From contig NZ_CP107903.1 in the NCBI RefSeq assembly GCF_036013955.1, forward strand, positions 1,426,001-1,490,000: 64,000 nucleotides of DNA, in the 5' to 3' direction. The position numbers and the translations under genes are program-made. The notes beneath the pieces were generated by a model. The model was not told the origin of the DNA. It did no database searches and saw only the letters and a list, made by a program, of their open reading frames with translations. This document shows positions 15,653 to 24,382 of this stretch, in pieces; positions within the stretch are counted from its first letter, which is position 1; each line of letters starts with the position of its first letter. This DNA comes from Streptomyces sp. NBC_00459 (GTDB lineage Bacteria > Actinomycetota > Actinomycetes > Streptomycetales > Streptomycetaceae).

Positions 15653-16120
15653 ATGACGGTGACTCAGCGCCGGGGCCGGAAGATCATGATGACGCCGGGC
15701 GAGCTGGACGAGTTCCTGACGACCCAGCGCACCTGCCGGGTCGCCACCGTGTCGGCCGGGGGCGCTCCGCATGTGAGCACGCTGTGGTTCGCCTGGGACG
15801 GCACCTCGATGTGGCTGTACTCGGTGGTCCGCAGCAAGCGCTGGACCGACCTGCGCCGTGACCCGCGGGTCGCGATCGTCGTCGACACGGGCGAGGAGTA
15901 CGACGAACTGCGCGGCGTCGAGCTGTCCGGCGCCGTCGAGTTCGTCGGCGAGTCACCGCGCACCGGGGAACTGCGCGCCGAACTGGACGTCCCGGAAACG
16001 CTGTTCGCCCGCAAGAACTTCCGACTGGACGAGATGCCGCACGACGGCAGACACGCCTGGATCCGCCTGACCCCGGAGAAGACCGTCTCCTGGGACTTCC
16101 GCAAACTCCCACCCCAGTAA
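15653..16120 (+). CDS. PPOX-class flavin/F420-binding oxidoreductase-like protein
   Basis: A 155-residue split-barrel protein of the pyridoxamine 5'-phosphate oxidase superfamily. The N-terminal part shows RTCRVATVSAGGAPHVSTLW, the strand that opens this fold, then RSKRWTDLRRDPRVAIVVDTG around the cofactor phosphate. It ends with WIRLTPEKTVSWDFRKL. Members reduce small molecules using FMN or F420 or only bind cofactor. A GAGGGGGA ribosome-binding site precedes the ATG. The gene is monocistronic; a repeat element with a terminator-like hairpin follows. Confidence 0.85.
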   Translation: MTVTQRRGRKIMMTPGELDEFLTTQRTCRVATVSAGGAPHVSTLWFAWDGTSMWLYSVVRSKRWTDLRRDPRVAIVVDTGEEYDELRGVELSGAVEFVGESPRTGELRAELDVPETLFARKNFRLDEMPHDGRHAWIRLTPEKTVSWDFRKLPPQ

Positions 16121-16173
16121 CGGGCCACACCATCCGGCCCTCCCGCCACCATCCACCCCGTCCGGCACCCCCA

Positions 16174-16280
16174 GCCCGTCCGGCGTTTGAGGACGAGGCC
16201 CGTTCAGGGCCGAAGGGGGGTCTGGGGGCACAGCCCCCAGGGACGGGCCGGGCAGGGGCGGCGGGGGCGAACCCCCAGGG
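16174..16280. repeat. Streptomyces intergenic repeat with terminator-like hairpins
   Basis: The sequence beginning CCCGTCCGGCGTTTGAGGAC is a repeat I recognise from many Streptomyces intergenic regions. It carries a strong hairpin at 16222-16240 (CTGGGGGC, 3-nt loop, GCCCCCAG). It lies between two convergent genes and probably ends transcription from both sides. Confidence 0.7.
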
Positions 16281-16317
16281 ACACGCACCCCCACCCGCCG
16301 AACCCGCGGAGCGCACC

Positions 16318-17223
16318 TCACCCCCCGACCCCCCGCCCCGCCACCCGCAGCGCCTCGACCGCCGCACGAATCGACGGCCGCCGGTCGGCATCCGCACGCC
16401 AGACCACGTACACGTGCCGCCGCACACGCTGCCGCAGCGGAACGGTGACGACTCCGGCAGGCACCGGATCACGGCCCAGCAGCGGCGCGATGCACACACC
16501 AAGTCCCGCCGCGACCAACGCCAGTTGCGTATGCGTCTCCGCCGCACGATGACCGACGCACGGCTCGACGCCCTTGGAACGCAGCGTGAACATCAGCCAC
16601 TCGTGGCAGAACTCGCCCTCGCCCCAGGTGATCCACTCGTCCTCGGCGAACTCCCCGAGGTCCACCTCGCTCCGCTCGGCCAGCGGATGAGCGACCGGCA
16701 TCGCCACGTCCGCCGGATCGTCGAGGATCGCCGCCTTCACCAGACCGTCGGGCAGCGGCATCGGCTTGTTGTACCAGTCGAGCACGACCGCCAGATCCAG
16801 GTCGCCGCGCACCACCCCGGCGACCCCGGCCTCCGGTTCCAGCTCGCACGAGCGCAACCGCAACCCGGGATGCTCCGCACGCAGGGCCGCGAGCGCGGCC
16901 GGGAACAGTCCGCGCGCTGCGGTAGGGAACGCCGACAGCCGCAACTCGCCCACCACCTGCCCGCGTTGCGCCTCCAGATCGGACTGGGCCAGCTCGACCT
17001 GGGAGAGGATGCGTGCGGCATGGTCCGCGAGCAGCCGCCCGGCGTCGGTGAGCCGCACGCCCCGCCCGTTCTTGGCGAGGAGCTGCTGCCCCACCTCCCG
17101 CTCCAGCTTTGACATCTGCTGCGAGACGGCCGACGTCGTCACATGCAGCCCCTCGGCCGCCCCGCTGACCGAGCCATGCCGGGCGAGGGCGTCGAGGGTG
17201 CGCAGGCGCTCCAGGTTCAACAT
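16318..17223 (-). CDS. LysR-family transcriptional regulator
   Basis: A 301-residue LysR-type regulator. The winged helix-turn-helix occupies residues 1-65 (LERLRTLDALARHGSVSGAA to GQQLLAKNGRGVRLTDAGR). The co-inducer domain follows to the C terminus (VGELRLSAFPTAARGLFPAA). It is divergently transcribed from an EamA exporter over a 74-bp gap, the usual arrangement of a LysR regulator with its target, so it probably controls that transporter and itself. The C terminus is Arg/Pro-rich. The inducer is unknown. Confidence 0.93.
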   Translation of the reverse strand: MLNLERLRTLDALARHGSVSGAAEGLHVTTSAVSQQMSKLEREVGQQLLAKNGRGVRLTDAGRLLADHAARILSQVELAQSDLEAQRGQVVGELRLSAFPTAARGLFPAALAALRAEHPGLRLRSCELEPEAGVAGVVRGDLDLAVVLDWYNKPMPLPDGLVKAAILDDPADVAMPVAHPLAERSEVDLGEFAEDEWITWGEGEFCHEWLMFTLRSKGVEPCVGHRAAETHTQLALVAAGLGVCIAPLLGRDPVPAGVVTVPLRQRVRRHVYVVWRADADRRPSIRAAVEALRVAGRGVGG

Positions 17224-17233
17224 GTAAGCGATA

Positions 17234-17275
17234 CTACGAGATATGGCGAACACATGCTCGCTTGTGCTACGAGAT
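17234..17275. promoter_or_regulatory. Paired CTACGAGAT direct repeats between LysR and exporter genes
   Basis: The 9-mer CTACGAGAT occurs at 17234-17242 and again at 17267-17275, 33 bp apart, about three helical turns. Both lie in the short divergent promoter region and are likely sites for the LysR regulator. Confidence 0.45.
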
Positions 17276-17297
17276 CGACTCCGGGATCGTGGCACCC

Positions 17298-18296
17298 ATG
17301 AGCCGCCTCAGCGCCCCGAAGCCCACGACACCAGCACCCGCTCCCACGCACACACCCACATCCACGTCCGCCCAGGCCGGTCGCCGCCCCGCCCTCGACT
17401 GGCGCATCCGCTTCGGTGTGCTGTCCCTGATCTGGGGCTTCAGCTTCCTGCTGATCAAGGTCGGCACACAGGGCTTCGCACCGTTCCAGGTCACCTTCGG
17501 CCGACTGCTTTTCGGTACGGCGGTTCTGGTGGCGGCACTTGCAGTGAAGCGGGAGCGGCTGCCGCGCGGCGCGCGCACGTGGGGGCACCTCGCGGTCGCC
17601 GCGTTCCTGCTGAACGCGCTGCCGTTCTCGCTGTTCGCGTACGCGGAGCTGACGATCCCGTCCACACTCGCCGGCATCTGCAACGCGACCTCGCCGCTGT
17701 GGGGCATGGCCCTGTCCCTGGTCGCACTCTCGGAGGACCGTCCGACGCGGGTGCGGGTGGCCGGTCTCGGCCTGGGCTTCATAGGTGTGCTGACCGTCCT
17801 CGGCGCCTGGCAGGGCTTCCACGGCCTGGACGCGTCGGGCACGGCACTGGCGCTGCTGGCCTCGCTCAGCTACCCGGTCGGCTGGATCTACGTCCGCCGC
17901 ACACTGGCGGGCGCCAGCCACTCCCATCTGTCCCTCAGCGGTGCTCAGTTGCTGCTGGCCACCCTGCAACTGGCCGTGGTCACAGCACTGTTCACCGGGA
18001 TACCCGACGGCCTCCCCGTCGGGCCGCTGCTCGCGATCGTCGCGCTCGGCGCACTGGGCACAGGCGTAGCGATGCTGCTGCAGTACGGCCTGGTCGCCGA
18101 GACGGGCCCGACGACCGCCCAGATGGTCACGTACTTCATCCCGGTCATCGCCACGGTCGCGGGCGTCACCCTGCTCGGCGAGACCCTGACCTGGTCGACC
18201 CCGGTGGGCGCGGCGGTGGTGCTGGCCGGGGCGGCACTCACCCAGGCAGGTTCCCGCACCGGCCCCCGCTACCGCAGGTCCGGGCCTCGGACGTAG
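17298..18296 (+). CDS. EamA/DMT-superfamily metabolite exporter
   Basis: A 332-residue protein of the drug/metabolite transporter superfamily with ten predicted membrane segments, in two EamA repeats (first: FGVLSLIWGFSFLLIKVG; second: ALALLASLSYPVGWIYVRR). A Pro/Thr-rich cytoplasmic N terminus of about 35 residues precedes the first helix. EamA proteins export amino acids and small metabolites. I chose the ATG at 17298 over the upstream in-frame ATG at 17262, which lies inside the proposed operator. It is divergent from the LysR gene and convergent with the MocR gene. Confidence 0.9.
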   Translation: MSRLSAPKPTTPAPAPTHTPTSTSAQAGRRPALDWRIRFGVLSLIWGFSFLLIKVGTQGFAPFQVTFGRLLFGTAVLVAALAVKRERLPRGARTWGHLAVAAFLLNALPFSLFAYAELTIPSTLAGICNATSPLWGMALSLVALSEDRPTRVRVAGLGLGFIGVLTVLGAWQGFHGLDASGTALALLASLSYPVGWIYVRRTLAGASHSHLSLSGAQLLLATLQLAVVTALFTGIPDGLPVGPLLAIVALGALGTGVAMLLQYGLVAETGPTTAQMVTYFIPVIATVAGVTLLGETLTWSTPVGAAVVLAGAALTQAGSRTGPRYRRSGPRT

Positions 18297-18434
18297 ATCC
18301 GCGCCGCGCCGGTCGCAGCAACTTCGGTGGAACGCCTGCTGGTTCGTCCGTCCGCCGCCGTCGGCGCCCCTGCGCGGCGGCGCCGCAGAGCGTCACACCT
18401 CCACGCCACCGCGGGTCGCCTTCGCCGGACCGTC

Positions 18435-19766
18435 TCAGACGTAGGTCCGCGCCGACGCCGGTCCCACCGCCGAGGCAATCGCGTCCGCCAAGGGACCCGT
18501 CTCCGCCCGGGTGAGCGTCGCGACGGTCACCCTGATACCGGACGGGGCGTTCATCCGGAAGCGCGCTCCGGGGGCGACGGCCCAGCCTGCGTGCAGCAGC
18601 CGGGCGACCGCGCCGGTCTCGTCCGGGACGGGGATCCACACGTTCAGTCCGCTGCGGCCACGGGCCGCGATCCCGCGCTGCGCGAGCGCGTCGATCAGCG
18701 CGTCCCGGCGCCGCCCGTACGCCGAGGCCACCGCGCGCGCGTCCAGCGCGCCATCGGCCCACAGCCGCACGACGGCCCGTTGCAGCAGCCGGCTGACCCA
18801 GCCCGGCCCGAGTCGCTGCCGCCCCAGGACCCGGTCGACGGTGACGGCGTCCCCCGTGAGGACGGCGAGGCGCAGATCGGGGCCGTACGCCTTGGCGACC
18901 GAGCGGACGAACGCCCAGTGCCGGGTGACCCCTGCCAGCGGGTGAAGGGGCTGGTCGACGATCCGGTAGCCGTGGTCGTCCTCGATGAGCAGGATCTCGG
19001 GGTGCTCGCGGAGCACGGAACGCAGGGCTCGCGCGCGCGTGGCGCTCAACACGGCCCCGGTCGGGTTCTGCGCCCGGTCCGTGACGATCAGCGCCCGCGC
19101 CCCGGCGGCCAGCGCCTGCCGTACGTCCTCGGCGAGCGGCCCCTCGTCGTCGACGCCCACCGGGACCATGCGCAGCCCGAGCGCCGGCACCAGGTCCAGC
19201 AGCCCACCCCACCCGGGGTCCTCGACGGCGACGGTGTCACCGGGCTTGAGGTGTACGGCGAGGACACGCTCGATGCCGTCCAGCGCACTGGAGGTGACTC
19301 CGATGGGCCCGTCCGGCACACCGTCCGCGTCGAGGTCGGCGCGGGCGATGCGGGCCAACTCCGGTTCCACGGTGGCGTCCCCGTAGAGCACCGGAGTCCG
19401 GTCGCCCTGCTCGCCCGCCGCCGCGAACGCCGCCGCGAGTGACGGCAGCAGTGCCGGATCGGGGTTGCCGTGCGCGACGTCCCGCACACCGGACGGCACC
19501 TCCACCCGGATGTACTCGCGCCCGGTGGTGGCCGGTTTGGAGCGCACCCGGCTGCCTCGCCGCCCATGGGTCTCGATGACCCCGCGTTCACGCAGCGTGC
19601 GATAGGCGGCGGCGACGGTGTTGGGATTCACCCCGAGCCGCTCCGCCAACTCCCGCATGGGTGGCAGCAGTTGACCGGGTTCCAGCTCCCCGGCACCCAC
19701 AGCGCGTTCCACGCTCGCGGAAATCTCTGCTGCGCCCCGACCTTCGATCGGATATTCTCCTAGCAC
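18435..19766 (-). CDS. MocR-type (GntR/aminotransferase fusion) regulator
   Basis: A 443-residue MocR protein. Residues 1-75 form a GntR winged helix (PPMRELAERLGVNPNTVAAA and YRTLRERGVIETHGRRGSRV). Residues 100-440 form a fold-type I aminotransferase domain; the PLP lysine lies in FVRSVAKAYGPDLR and the cofactor Asp/Asn region in DRAQNPTGAVLS. MocR proteins sense PLP or amino-acid adducts and often control vitamin B6 genes. Here the divergent gene is a PPOX flavoprotein, supporting a B6-linked role. The GTG start is used; a perfect palindrome lies just upstream. Confidence 0.93.
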   Translation of the reverse strand: MLGEYPIEGRGAAEISASVERAVGAGELEPGQLLPPMRELAERLGVNPNTVAAAYRTLRERGVIETHGRRGSRVRSKPATTGREYIRVEVPSGVRDVAHGNPDPALLPSLAAAFAAAGEQGDRTPVLYGDATVEPELARIARADLDADGVPDGPIGVTSSALDGIERVLAVHLKPGDTVAVEDPGWGGLLDLVPALGLRMVPVGVDDEGPLAEDVRQALAAGARALIVTDRAQNPTGAVLSATRARALRSVLREHPEILLIEDDHGYRIVDQPLHPLAGVTRHWAFVRSVAKAYGPDLRLAVLTGDAVTVDRVLGRQRLGPGWVSRLLQRAVVRLWADGALDARAVASAYGRRRDALIDALAQRGIAARGRSGLNVWIPVPDETGAVARLLHAGWAVAPGARFRMNAPSGIRVTVATLTRAETGPLADAIASAVGPASARTYV

Positions 19767-19777
19767 AACACCGATTA

Positions 19778-19789
19778 TGCACTAGTGCA
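19778..19789. promoter_or_regulatory. Palindromic operator between MocR and PPOX genes
   Basis: TGCACTAGTGCA is a perfect 12-bp palindrome with AT-rich flanks in the 46-bp gap between the divergent starts. It is the obvious binding site for the MocR regulator and must overlap both promoters. Confidence 0.6.
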
Positions 19790-19812
19790 ATATGGATCGC
19801 AAGGAGACCGCG

Positions 19813-20568
19813 ATGTCGGGGACCACACAGGACGCGCAGAGCACGGAGCACGCCGTACAGGAAACGACGCCGACGGCACCGCAGGGTGACCACCAGCCAT
19901 CCCGGACACCCCCCGTCGGCACCTACGCCCCGACCGACCGCACGGTCCCGACCCGCTCGGCCAACCGGGCTTCGTACGACAAGGAGTCGGTGCACGCGAT
20001 CCTCGACGAGGGGTATGTGTGCCACCTCGGCTTCGTCCGTGACGGCGCACCGGTCGTGCTGCCGACGCTGTACGCGCGGCTCGGCGAGCGCCTCTATGTG
20101 CACGGCTCGACGGGCTCGCGCCCGCTGCGGATGACCGGTCGGCCCGACCCCGGCCTGCCGGTCTGCCTGACGGTCACGCACGTCGACGCGCTGATCCTGG
20201 CCCGGTCCGCCTTCCACCACTCGATCAACTACCGCTCGGTGGTCGTCCACGGCATCGCCCATCAGGTGACCGACCCGGACGAGAAGCGTCTGGCCCTGGA
20301 CGTCCTGGTCGACAACGTCGTGGCCGGCCGCTCTGCCGACTCGCGGCCCGCCAACGCCAAGGAACTGGCCGCCACCGCCGTGATCCGCATCGACCTCACC
20401 GAGGTCTCCGCGAAGACGCGCACGGGCGGGGTGAACGACGAGCCCGAGGACCTCACGCTCCCCCACTGGGCCGGCGTGATCCCCCTGCGCAAGGGTTACG
20501 AAGCCCCGGTCGCCGACAAGGAGTTGACACCCGGCACCGAGCTCCCCGACTACCTCAGTGCCCACTGA
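19813..20568 (+). CDS. PPOX-family flavoprotein (pyridoxamine oxidase-like)
   Basis: A 251-residue protein with a disordered Thr/Pro-rich N terminus of about 50 residues and a PPOX-type split barrel (VCHLGFVRDGAPVVLPTLYA, LTVTHVDALILARSAFHHS and NYRSVVVHGIAHQVTD). This group is usually annotated as nitroimidazole-resistance/PPOX flavoproteins. AAGGAG at 19801-19806, 6 nt before the ATG, decides this start over an ATG seven codons earlier. It is divergent from the MocR gene and followed after 5 nt by a PaiB homologue, forming a two-gene operon. Confidence 0.88.
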   Translation: MSGTTQDAQSTEHAVQETTPTAPQGDHQPSRTPPVGTYAPTDRTVPTRSANRASYDKESVHAILDEGYVCHLGFVRDGAPVVLPTLYARLGERLYVHGSTGSRPLRMTGRPDPGLPVCLTVTHVDALILARSAFHHSINYRSVVVHGIAHQVTDPDEKRLALDVLVDNVVAGRSADSRPANAKELAATAVIRIDLTEVSAKTRTGGVNDEPEDLTLPHWAGVIPLRKGYEAPVADKELTPGTELPDYLSAH

Positions 20569-20573
20569 TCCCG

Positions 20574-21206
20574 ATGCTGATCCACCCGTGGGACGCGCCG
20601 CGCGACGACGCGGAATGGCAACAGTGGCTGGCCGCCCACGACTTCGGCCAGCTCGCCGTCAACGGCCTGCCCGGCGAGGCGCCGTACGTCCAGCCGCTGC
20701 ACTTCGCGTACGACGCCGAGCGCGCCGAGGCGGTGACCCATCTGGCCCGCCCCAACCCGATCTGGCCCGCGCTGGAAAGGAACCCGGTCGTCCTGCTCAG
20801 CGTGGTCGACGACTACACGTTCGTCCCGGGACCGTGGCAGGCCGCGCCGGACGTTCCGTCCGAGCACGGGACCCCGACGAGCCTCTACGCGGCGGTCCAA
20901 CTCCGCTGCACCGCCCACGTCGTGGACGACCCGGCGGAGAAGGCCGCCCTGCTCAACCGCCAGGTGAGCCACTTCCAGCCGGAAGGCGGCTCGGCGCGGG
21001 TCGCGGCGACCGAGGCGCCGTACGGGCGGATGCTCGCCGGTATCCGCGGCATCAGGCTCGAAGTGACGGACGTACGGGCCAAGTTCAAGTACGCCGAGAA
21101 GAGGCCGACGGAGGTCCAGGACCGTATCGCGGCAGGGCTGGCGGCGCGGGGCGGCCCACGGGACGCGGGGGCGCTGGCGGTTCAGCGGCGCAGGCGGGGG
21201 CTGTAG
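20574..21206 (+). CDS. PaiB/FMN-binding negative regulator family protein
   Basis: A 210-residue PaiB-type protein with an FMN-binding split barrel. The family start is clear in PWDAPRDDAEWQQWLAAHDFG and in PYVQPLHFAYD; a later core is SLYAAVQLRCTAHVVDDPAEK. The C-terminal stretch GIRGIRLEVTDVRAKFKYAEKR is typical and contains the usual Lys-rich motif before the end. PaiB of Bacillus is described as a repressor, though many homologues are likely enzymes. It begins 5 nt after the upstream PPOX gene, so co-translation under the MocR regulator is likely. Confidence 0.85.
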   Translation: MLIHPWDAPRDDAEWQQWLAAHDFGQLAVNGLPGEAPYVQPLHFAYDAERAEAVTHLARPNPIWPALERNPVVLLSVVDDYTFVPGPWQAAPDVPSEHGTPTSLYAAVQLRCTAHVVDDPAEKAALLNRQVSHFQPEGGSARVAATEAPYGRMLAGIRGIRLEVTDVRAKFKYAEKRPTEVQDRIAAGLAARGGPRDAGALAVQRRRRGL

Positions 21207-21218
21207 CCGGAGCGGACC

Positions 21219-22124
21219 TCACTGTCCGTCGATGCTCTTCTCGTCGACGTGCGGCGCGTCCGTGTGCTGTTCGCCGATGTTCATGTGGCCCTCGGACTGC
21301 GGGGCGTTGAGGCTGCCCAACAGCCCCAGCAGCTCCGCGTTCCGGCTGCCGGGCTCGGCGTGGAAGACGACGAGGGTGAGGCCGTCCGAGCCGCCGACGT
21401 CGAGCTTGTCGCAGTACAGGTCGAGGTCGCCCACCTGGGGGTGGGTCATCCTGCTGACGCGTGCGCGCATGGGGAGGACGTCGTGGCGGGCCCAGAGCGA
21501 CCGGAAGCGTTCACTGCGCAGGGACAGTTCCCCGACCAGTTCCACCAGACGCGGATCGTCGACATCGGCACCGGCTCGCGCGCGCAAGCTCGCGACAACC
21601 CCCGCGGTCAGGTCCTCCCAGTCCCGGTGCCGTTCGCGCTCGCCGGGGTCGAGGAACACGGTTCGGAGCAGGTTCACGCCAGGGACATGGTGGGGCGCCA
21701 GTGCGCTGTACAGGGCGTTCACCGCGAGCACCTCGGCGTACTGGTTCTGCACATAGGCGGGGTTCGTGGGCCAGCCGTCGATGAGCTGCCGGATACTCGT
21801 CGGCACCGGCGTCGGCCTCGCCGTCCGCCCGCGTGACGCGGGCCGCCGCCCGGGCCCCGCCAGGCCGACCAGGTGACGGGTCGCGTCGGCGTCCAGACGC
21901 AGTACCCGGGCCAGCGCTTCGAGCACCTGGGCGGACGGATTGCGGTCCCGTCCCTGTTCCAGCCGCAGGTAGTAGTCGGAACTGATCCCGGCGAGCGTCG
22001 CGACCTCCTCGCGGCGCAGCCCGGGCACCCGCCGCAGACCGCCGCCGCTGAGCCCGACGTCCTCGGGCCGGACCAGCTCCCGGCGGGCCCGCAGGAACTC
22101 TCCGAGCACGTTGTTGGCGTCCAT
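21219..22124 (-). CDS. XRE-family regulator with MmyB-like ligand domain
   Basis: A 301-residue regulator. The N-terminal helix-turn-helix shows RREEVATLAGISSDYYLRLE and QGRDRNPSAQVLEALARVLR. The C-terminal MmyB-like domain follows (IDGWPTNPAYVQNQYAEVLA, LVELVGELSLRSERFRSLWA and HPQVGDLDLYCDKLDVGG), thought to bind a fatty acid or similar ligand. It is divergent from an aldo/keto reductase, a very common pairing in Streptomyces, which suggests it represses that gene. Confidence 0.93.
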   Translation of the reverse strand: MDANNVLGEFLRARRELVRPEDVGLSGGGLRRVPGLRREEVATLAGISSDYYLRLEQGRDRNPSAQVLEALARVLRLDADATRHLVGLAGPGRRPASRGRTARPTPVPTSIRQLIDGWPTNPAYVQNQYAEVLAVNALYSALAPHHVPGVNLLRTVFLDPGERERHRDWEDLTAGVVASLRARAGADVDDPRLVELVGELSLRSERFRSLWARHDVLPMRARVSRMTHPQVGDLDLYCDKLDVGGSDGLTLVVFHAEPGSRNAELLGLLGSLNAPQSEGHMNIGEQHTDAPHVDEKSIDGQ

Positions 22125-22292
22125 GCCCACCACCGTAGATCGGGCGGCTCGGGATGTGGGTGTCCCTGTCGCTCCCAGGAACAGCGGGGTACTGCCACCC
22201 GTGCCCCGATCGCGGCAGAGTCGGCCCCCGGACGGCAACAGCGAACGACGACAGCAATTCCAACGCAGCGGTACGCGACGAAAGGCACCACC

Positions 22293-23183
22293 ATGGCCCA
22301 CACCGTCTCCGGCGGAACCCTCACCCCCGCCGAGGGCCTGACCCTGACCCGCATGGGGTACGGCGCCATGCAGTTGGCGGGGCCCCATGTGTTCGGGCCG
22401 CCCAAGGACCCCGACGAGGCCGTGGCGGTGCTGCGCGAGGCCGTCGACCGGGGCATCACCCACATCGACACCAGCGACTTCTACGGGCCCACGGTCGTCA
22501 ACGAACTCATCAGGAAAGCCCTCTCCCCCTACCCGGCCGATCTCCGCATCGTGACCAAGGTGGGCGCCCGCCGCGGCGCCGACGCGAGTTGGCTGCCCGC
22601 GCTGGACCCCGAGAGCCTCAAGTCGGCCGTCCACGACAACCTCCGGCACCTCGGCGTGGACGTGCTCGACGTGGTGAACCTGCGCGTCGGCACGGACCTG
22701 GTCAGTGGCTCGACGCCGCTCGGCGAGGAGTTCGGGGTACTGGCCGAGCTCCGGAAGGAAGGCCTGATCCGGCACCTCGGGCTCAGTTCGGTCACCGCCG
22801 ACCAGCTGACCGAGGCGCAGGCCGTCGCCCCGGTCGTCACCGTGCAGAACCTCTACAACCTGGCCAACCGCGGGGACGACGCGCTGGTCGAGCGGTGCGC
22901 GGCGGAGAACATCGCCTTCGCCCCCTTCTTCCCGCTCGGCGGCTTCACCCCGCTGCAGTCCCGGACCCTGACCGACGTCGCCGCCCGTCTCGACGCCTCA
23001 CCCCAGCAGGTCGCCCTGGCCTGGCTGCTCCAGCGCTCGCCGAGCATCGTCCTCATCCCCGGCACCTCCTCACGCGCCCACCTGCGCGAGAACATCGCCG
23101 CCGCGGACCTGACGCTGCCGGCGGACGCCATCGCGGAACTCGACACGATCGGCGAGGCGACGGGCACCTCGCAGGGCGACTGA
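22293..23183 (+). CDS. Aldo/keto reductase with His-to-Asn change
   Basis: A 296-residue (beta/alpha)8 oxidoreductase. Three of the four classical catalytic residues are in place: Asp59 and Tyr64 in HIDTSDFYGP and Lys89 in IVTKVGARRG. The fourth, normally His, is Asn129 in LDVVNLRVG. NADPH-binding features near the end are IPGTSSRAHLRENI. GAAAGG precedes the ATG. The gene is divergent from the MmyB-like regulator and likely controlled by it. The substrate is unknown. Confidence 0.92.
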   Translation: MAHTVSGGTLTPAEGLTLTRMGYGAMQLAGPHVFGPPKDPDEAVAVLREAVDRGITHIDTSDFYGPTVVNELIRKALSPYPADLRIVTKVGARRGADASWLPALDPESLKSAVHDNLRHLGVDVLDVVNLRVGTDLVSGSTPLGEEFGVLAELRKEGLIRHLGLSSVTADQLTEAQAVAPVVTVQNLYNLANRGDDALVERCAAENIAFAPFFPLGGFTPLQSRTLTDVAARLDASPQQVALAWLLQRSPSIVLIPGTSSRAHLRENIAAADLTLPADAIAELDTIGEATGTSQGD

Positions 23184-23186
23184 GCC

Positions 23187-24155
23187 TCAGCCGAACGCCC
23201 CTCCGGGCTCCGCCCGCCGCTCCACACCCCCGTCCGCACCGGCACCCCGCGCCTCCGCCACCGCGAGCCCGGCCACCGCGCCCAGCATCAGCAGGGTGCC
23301 CACGACGGTCGCCGGCGTCAGCCGCTCGCCGAGCAGAGTGACGGCGAGGAGTGCCGCGCTCACCGGTTCCAGCAGCATGACCACGGATACGGTTGCCGAT
23401 CGGACGACGGCCGCCCCGGCGAAGTACAGCCCGTACGCCAGGGCGGTCGGTACGGCGGCGACGTACACCACAAGCCCGGCGAACCGCAGGCCGTCGCCGG
23501 TGTGCGGGAACAGCCCCTCGGCGAGTCCGAAGGGCAGCAGGCAGATCGTCGTGACCCCGAAGGCCCTGACGGACGTACCGAACGCGTCCGTTGTACCGTC
23601 GCGCCCCCACCAGCGGGTGAGGAGGGCCATCACGGCGTACCCGACCGCTGACACCGTGGCCCATGCGAGACCCGACGCCCGCACCTGGGCCCCGCCACTG
23701 CCCAGCACCAGCACCGTGAGCCCGGTGAGCGCACCGGCGACGGCGACGATCCCGCCCGCCCCCAGCCGCTCGCCCATGGTCAGCCGGGCGCCCAGCGCGA
23801 TGAGGACGGGTCCGGCGCCCAGTGTGACGACGGTGGCGACCGCGAGACCGGTGGCCTGGACGGACGCGAAGTACGCCGTCTGGAACACGGCGAGCGAGCA
23901 GCCGGTGACAATGGCGCGCAGGGCCTTCCGGCGCCCCGGTTCGGGCCTGACGGCCGTACGGCGACGCAGCGACCGGGCGAGGAACAGCAGCGCGAAGCCG
24001 CCCGCGCAGCGCCAGAAGGAGAAGGCGACGGGGCCCATGTCGCTCACCCGGTGGACGAGGGAGGCGGCGGCGCCCGCGGTGCCCCAGGCGGCACCGGCGA
24101 CGGTCAGGAGGAGCAGGCCTCGCCCGATGGGCAGGCCGGAATCAGTGTTCGACAC
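23187..24155 (-). CDS. EamA/DMT-superfamily exporter
   Basis: A 322-residue ten-helix drug/metabolite transporter (first repeat beginning [20 protein letters not shown], second around [20 protein letters not shown]). It ends only 3 nt from the stop of the aldo/keto reductase on the other strand. The GTG start at 24155 has GGAGAG 6 nt upstream; an in-frame extension of 42 residues has no supporting site. Together with the next gene it makes a pair of paralogous exporters on one strand, separated by 227 bp in which I see no gene. Confidence 0.88.
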   Translation of the reverse strand: MSNTDSGLPIGRGLLLLTVAGAAWGTAGAAASLVHRVSDMGPVAFSFWRCAGGFALLFLARSLRRRTAVRPEPGRRKALRAIVTGCSLAVFQTAYFASVQATGLAVATVVTLGAGPVLIALGARLTMGERLGAGGIVAVAGALTGLTVLVLGSGGAQVRASGLAWATVSAVGYAVMALLTRWWGRDGTTDAFGTSVRAFGVTTICLLPFGLAEGLFPHTGDGLRFAGLVVYVAAVPTALAYGLYFAGAAVVRSATVSVVMLLEPVSAALLAVTLLGERLTPATVVGTLLMLGAVAGLAVAEARGAGADGGVERRAEPGGAFG

Positions 24156-24382
24156 GAGAGTCTCTCCGCAGCCGCGCGGAGACCGGCCGAAAGGCCGCCC
24201 CCACACGGAAGTTGACGAAAGGACCCGGGCCCTCTCAGGGGCGAATTCCAAGGGTCCTCGGACGTCGTCTGCGGGCAGCACCGTTCAGCCCGACGGCGAT
24301 ACGTCGGACACGTTCTCCGGAGAGCCCGCCTCAGGCGGCCGGAGGCGGCAGGACGAGTGCGTGTGCGTGCATGATCGCGACC

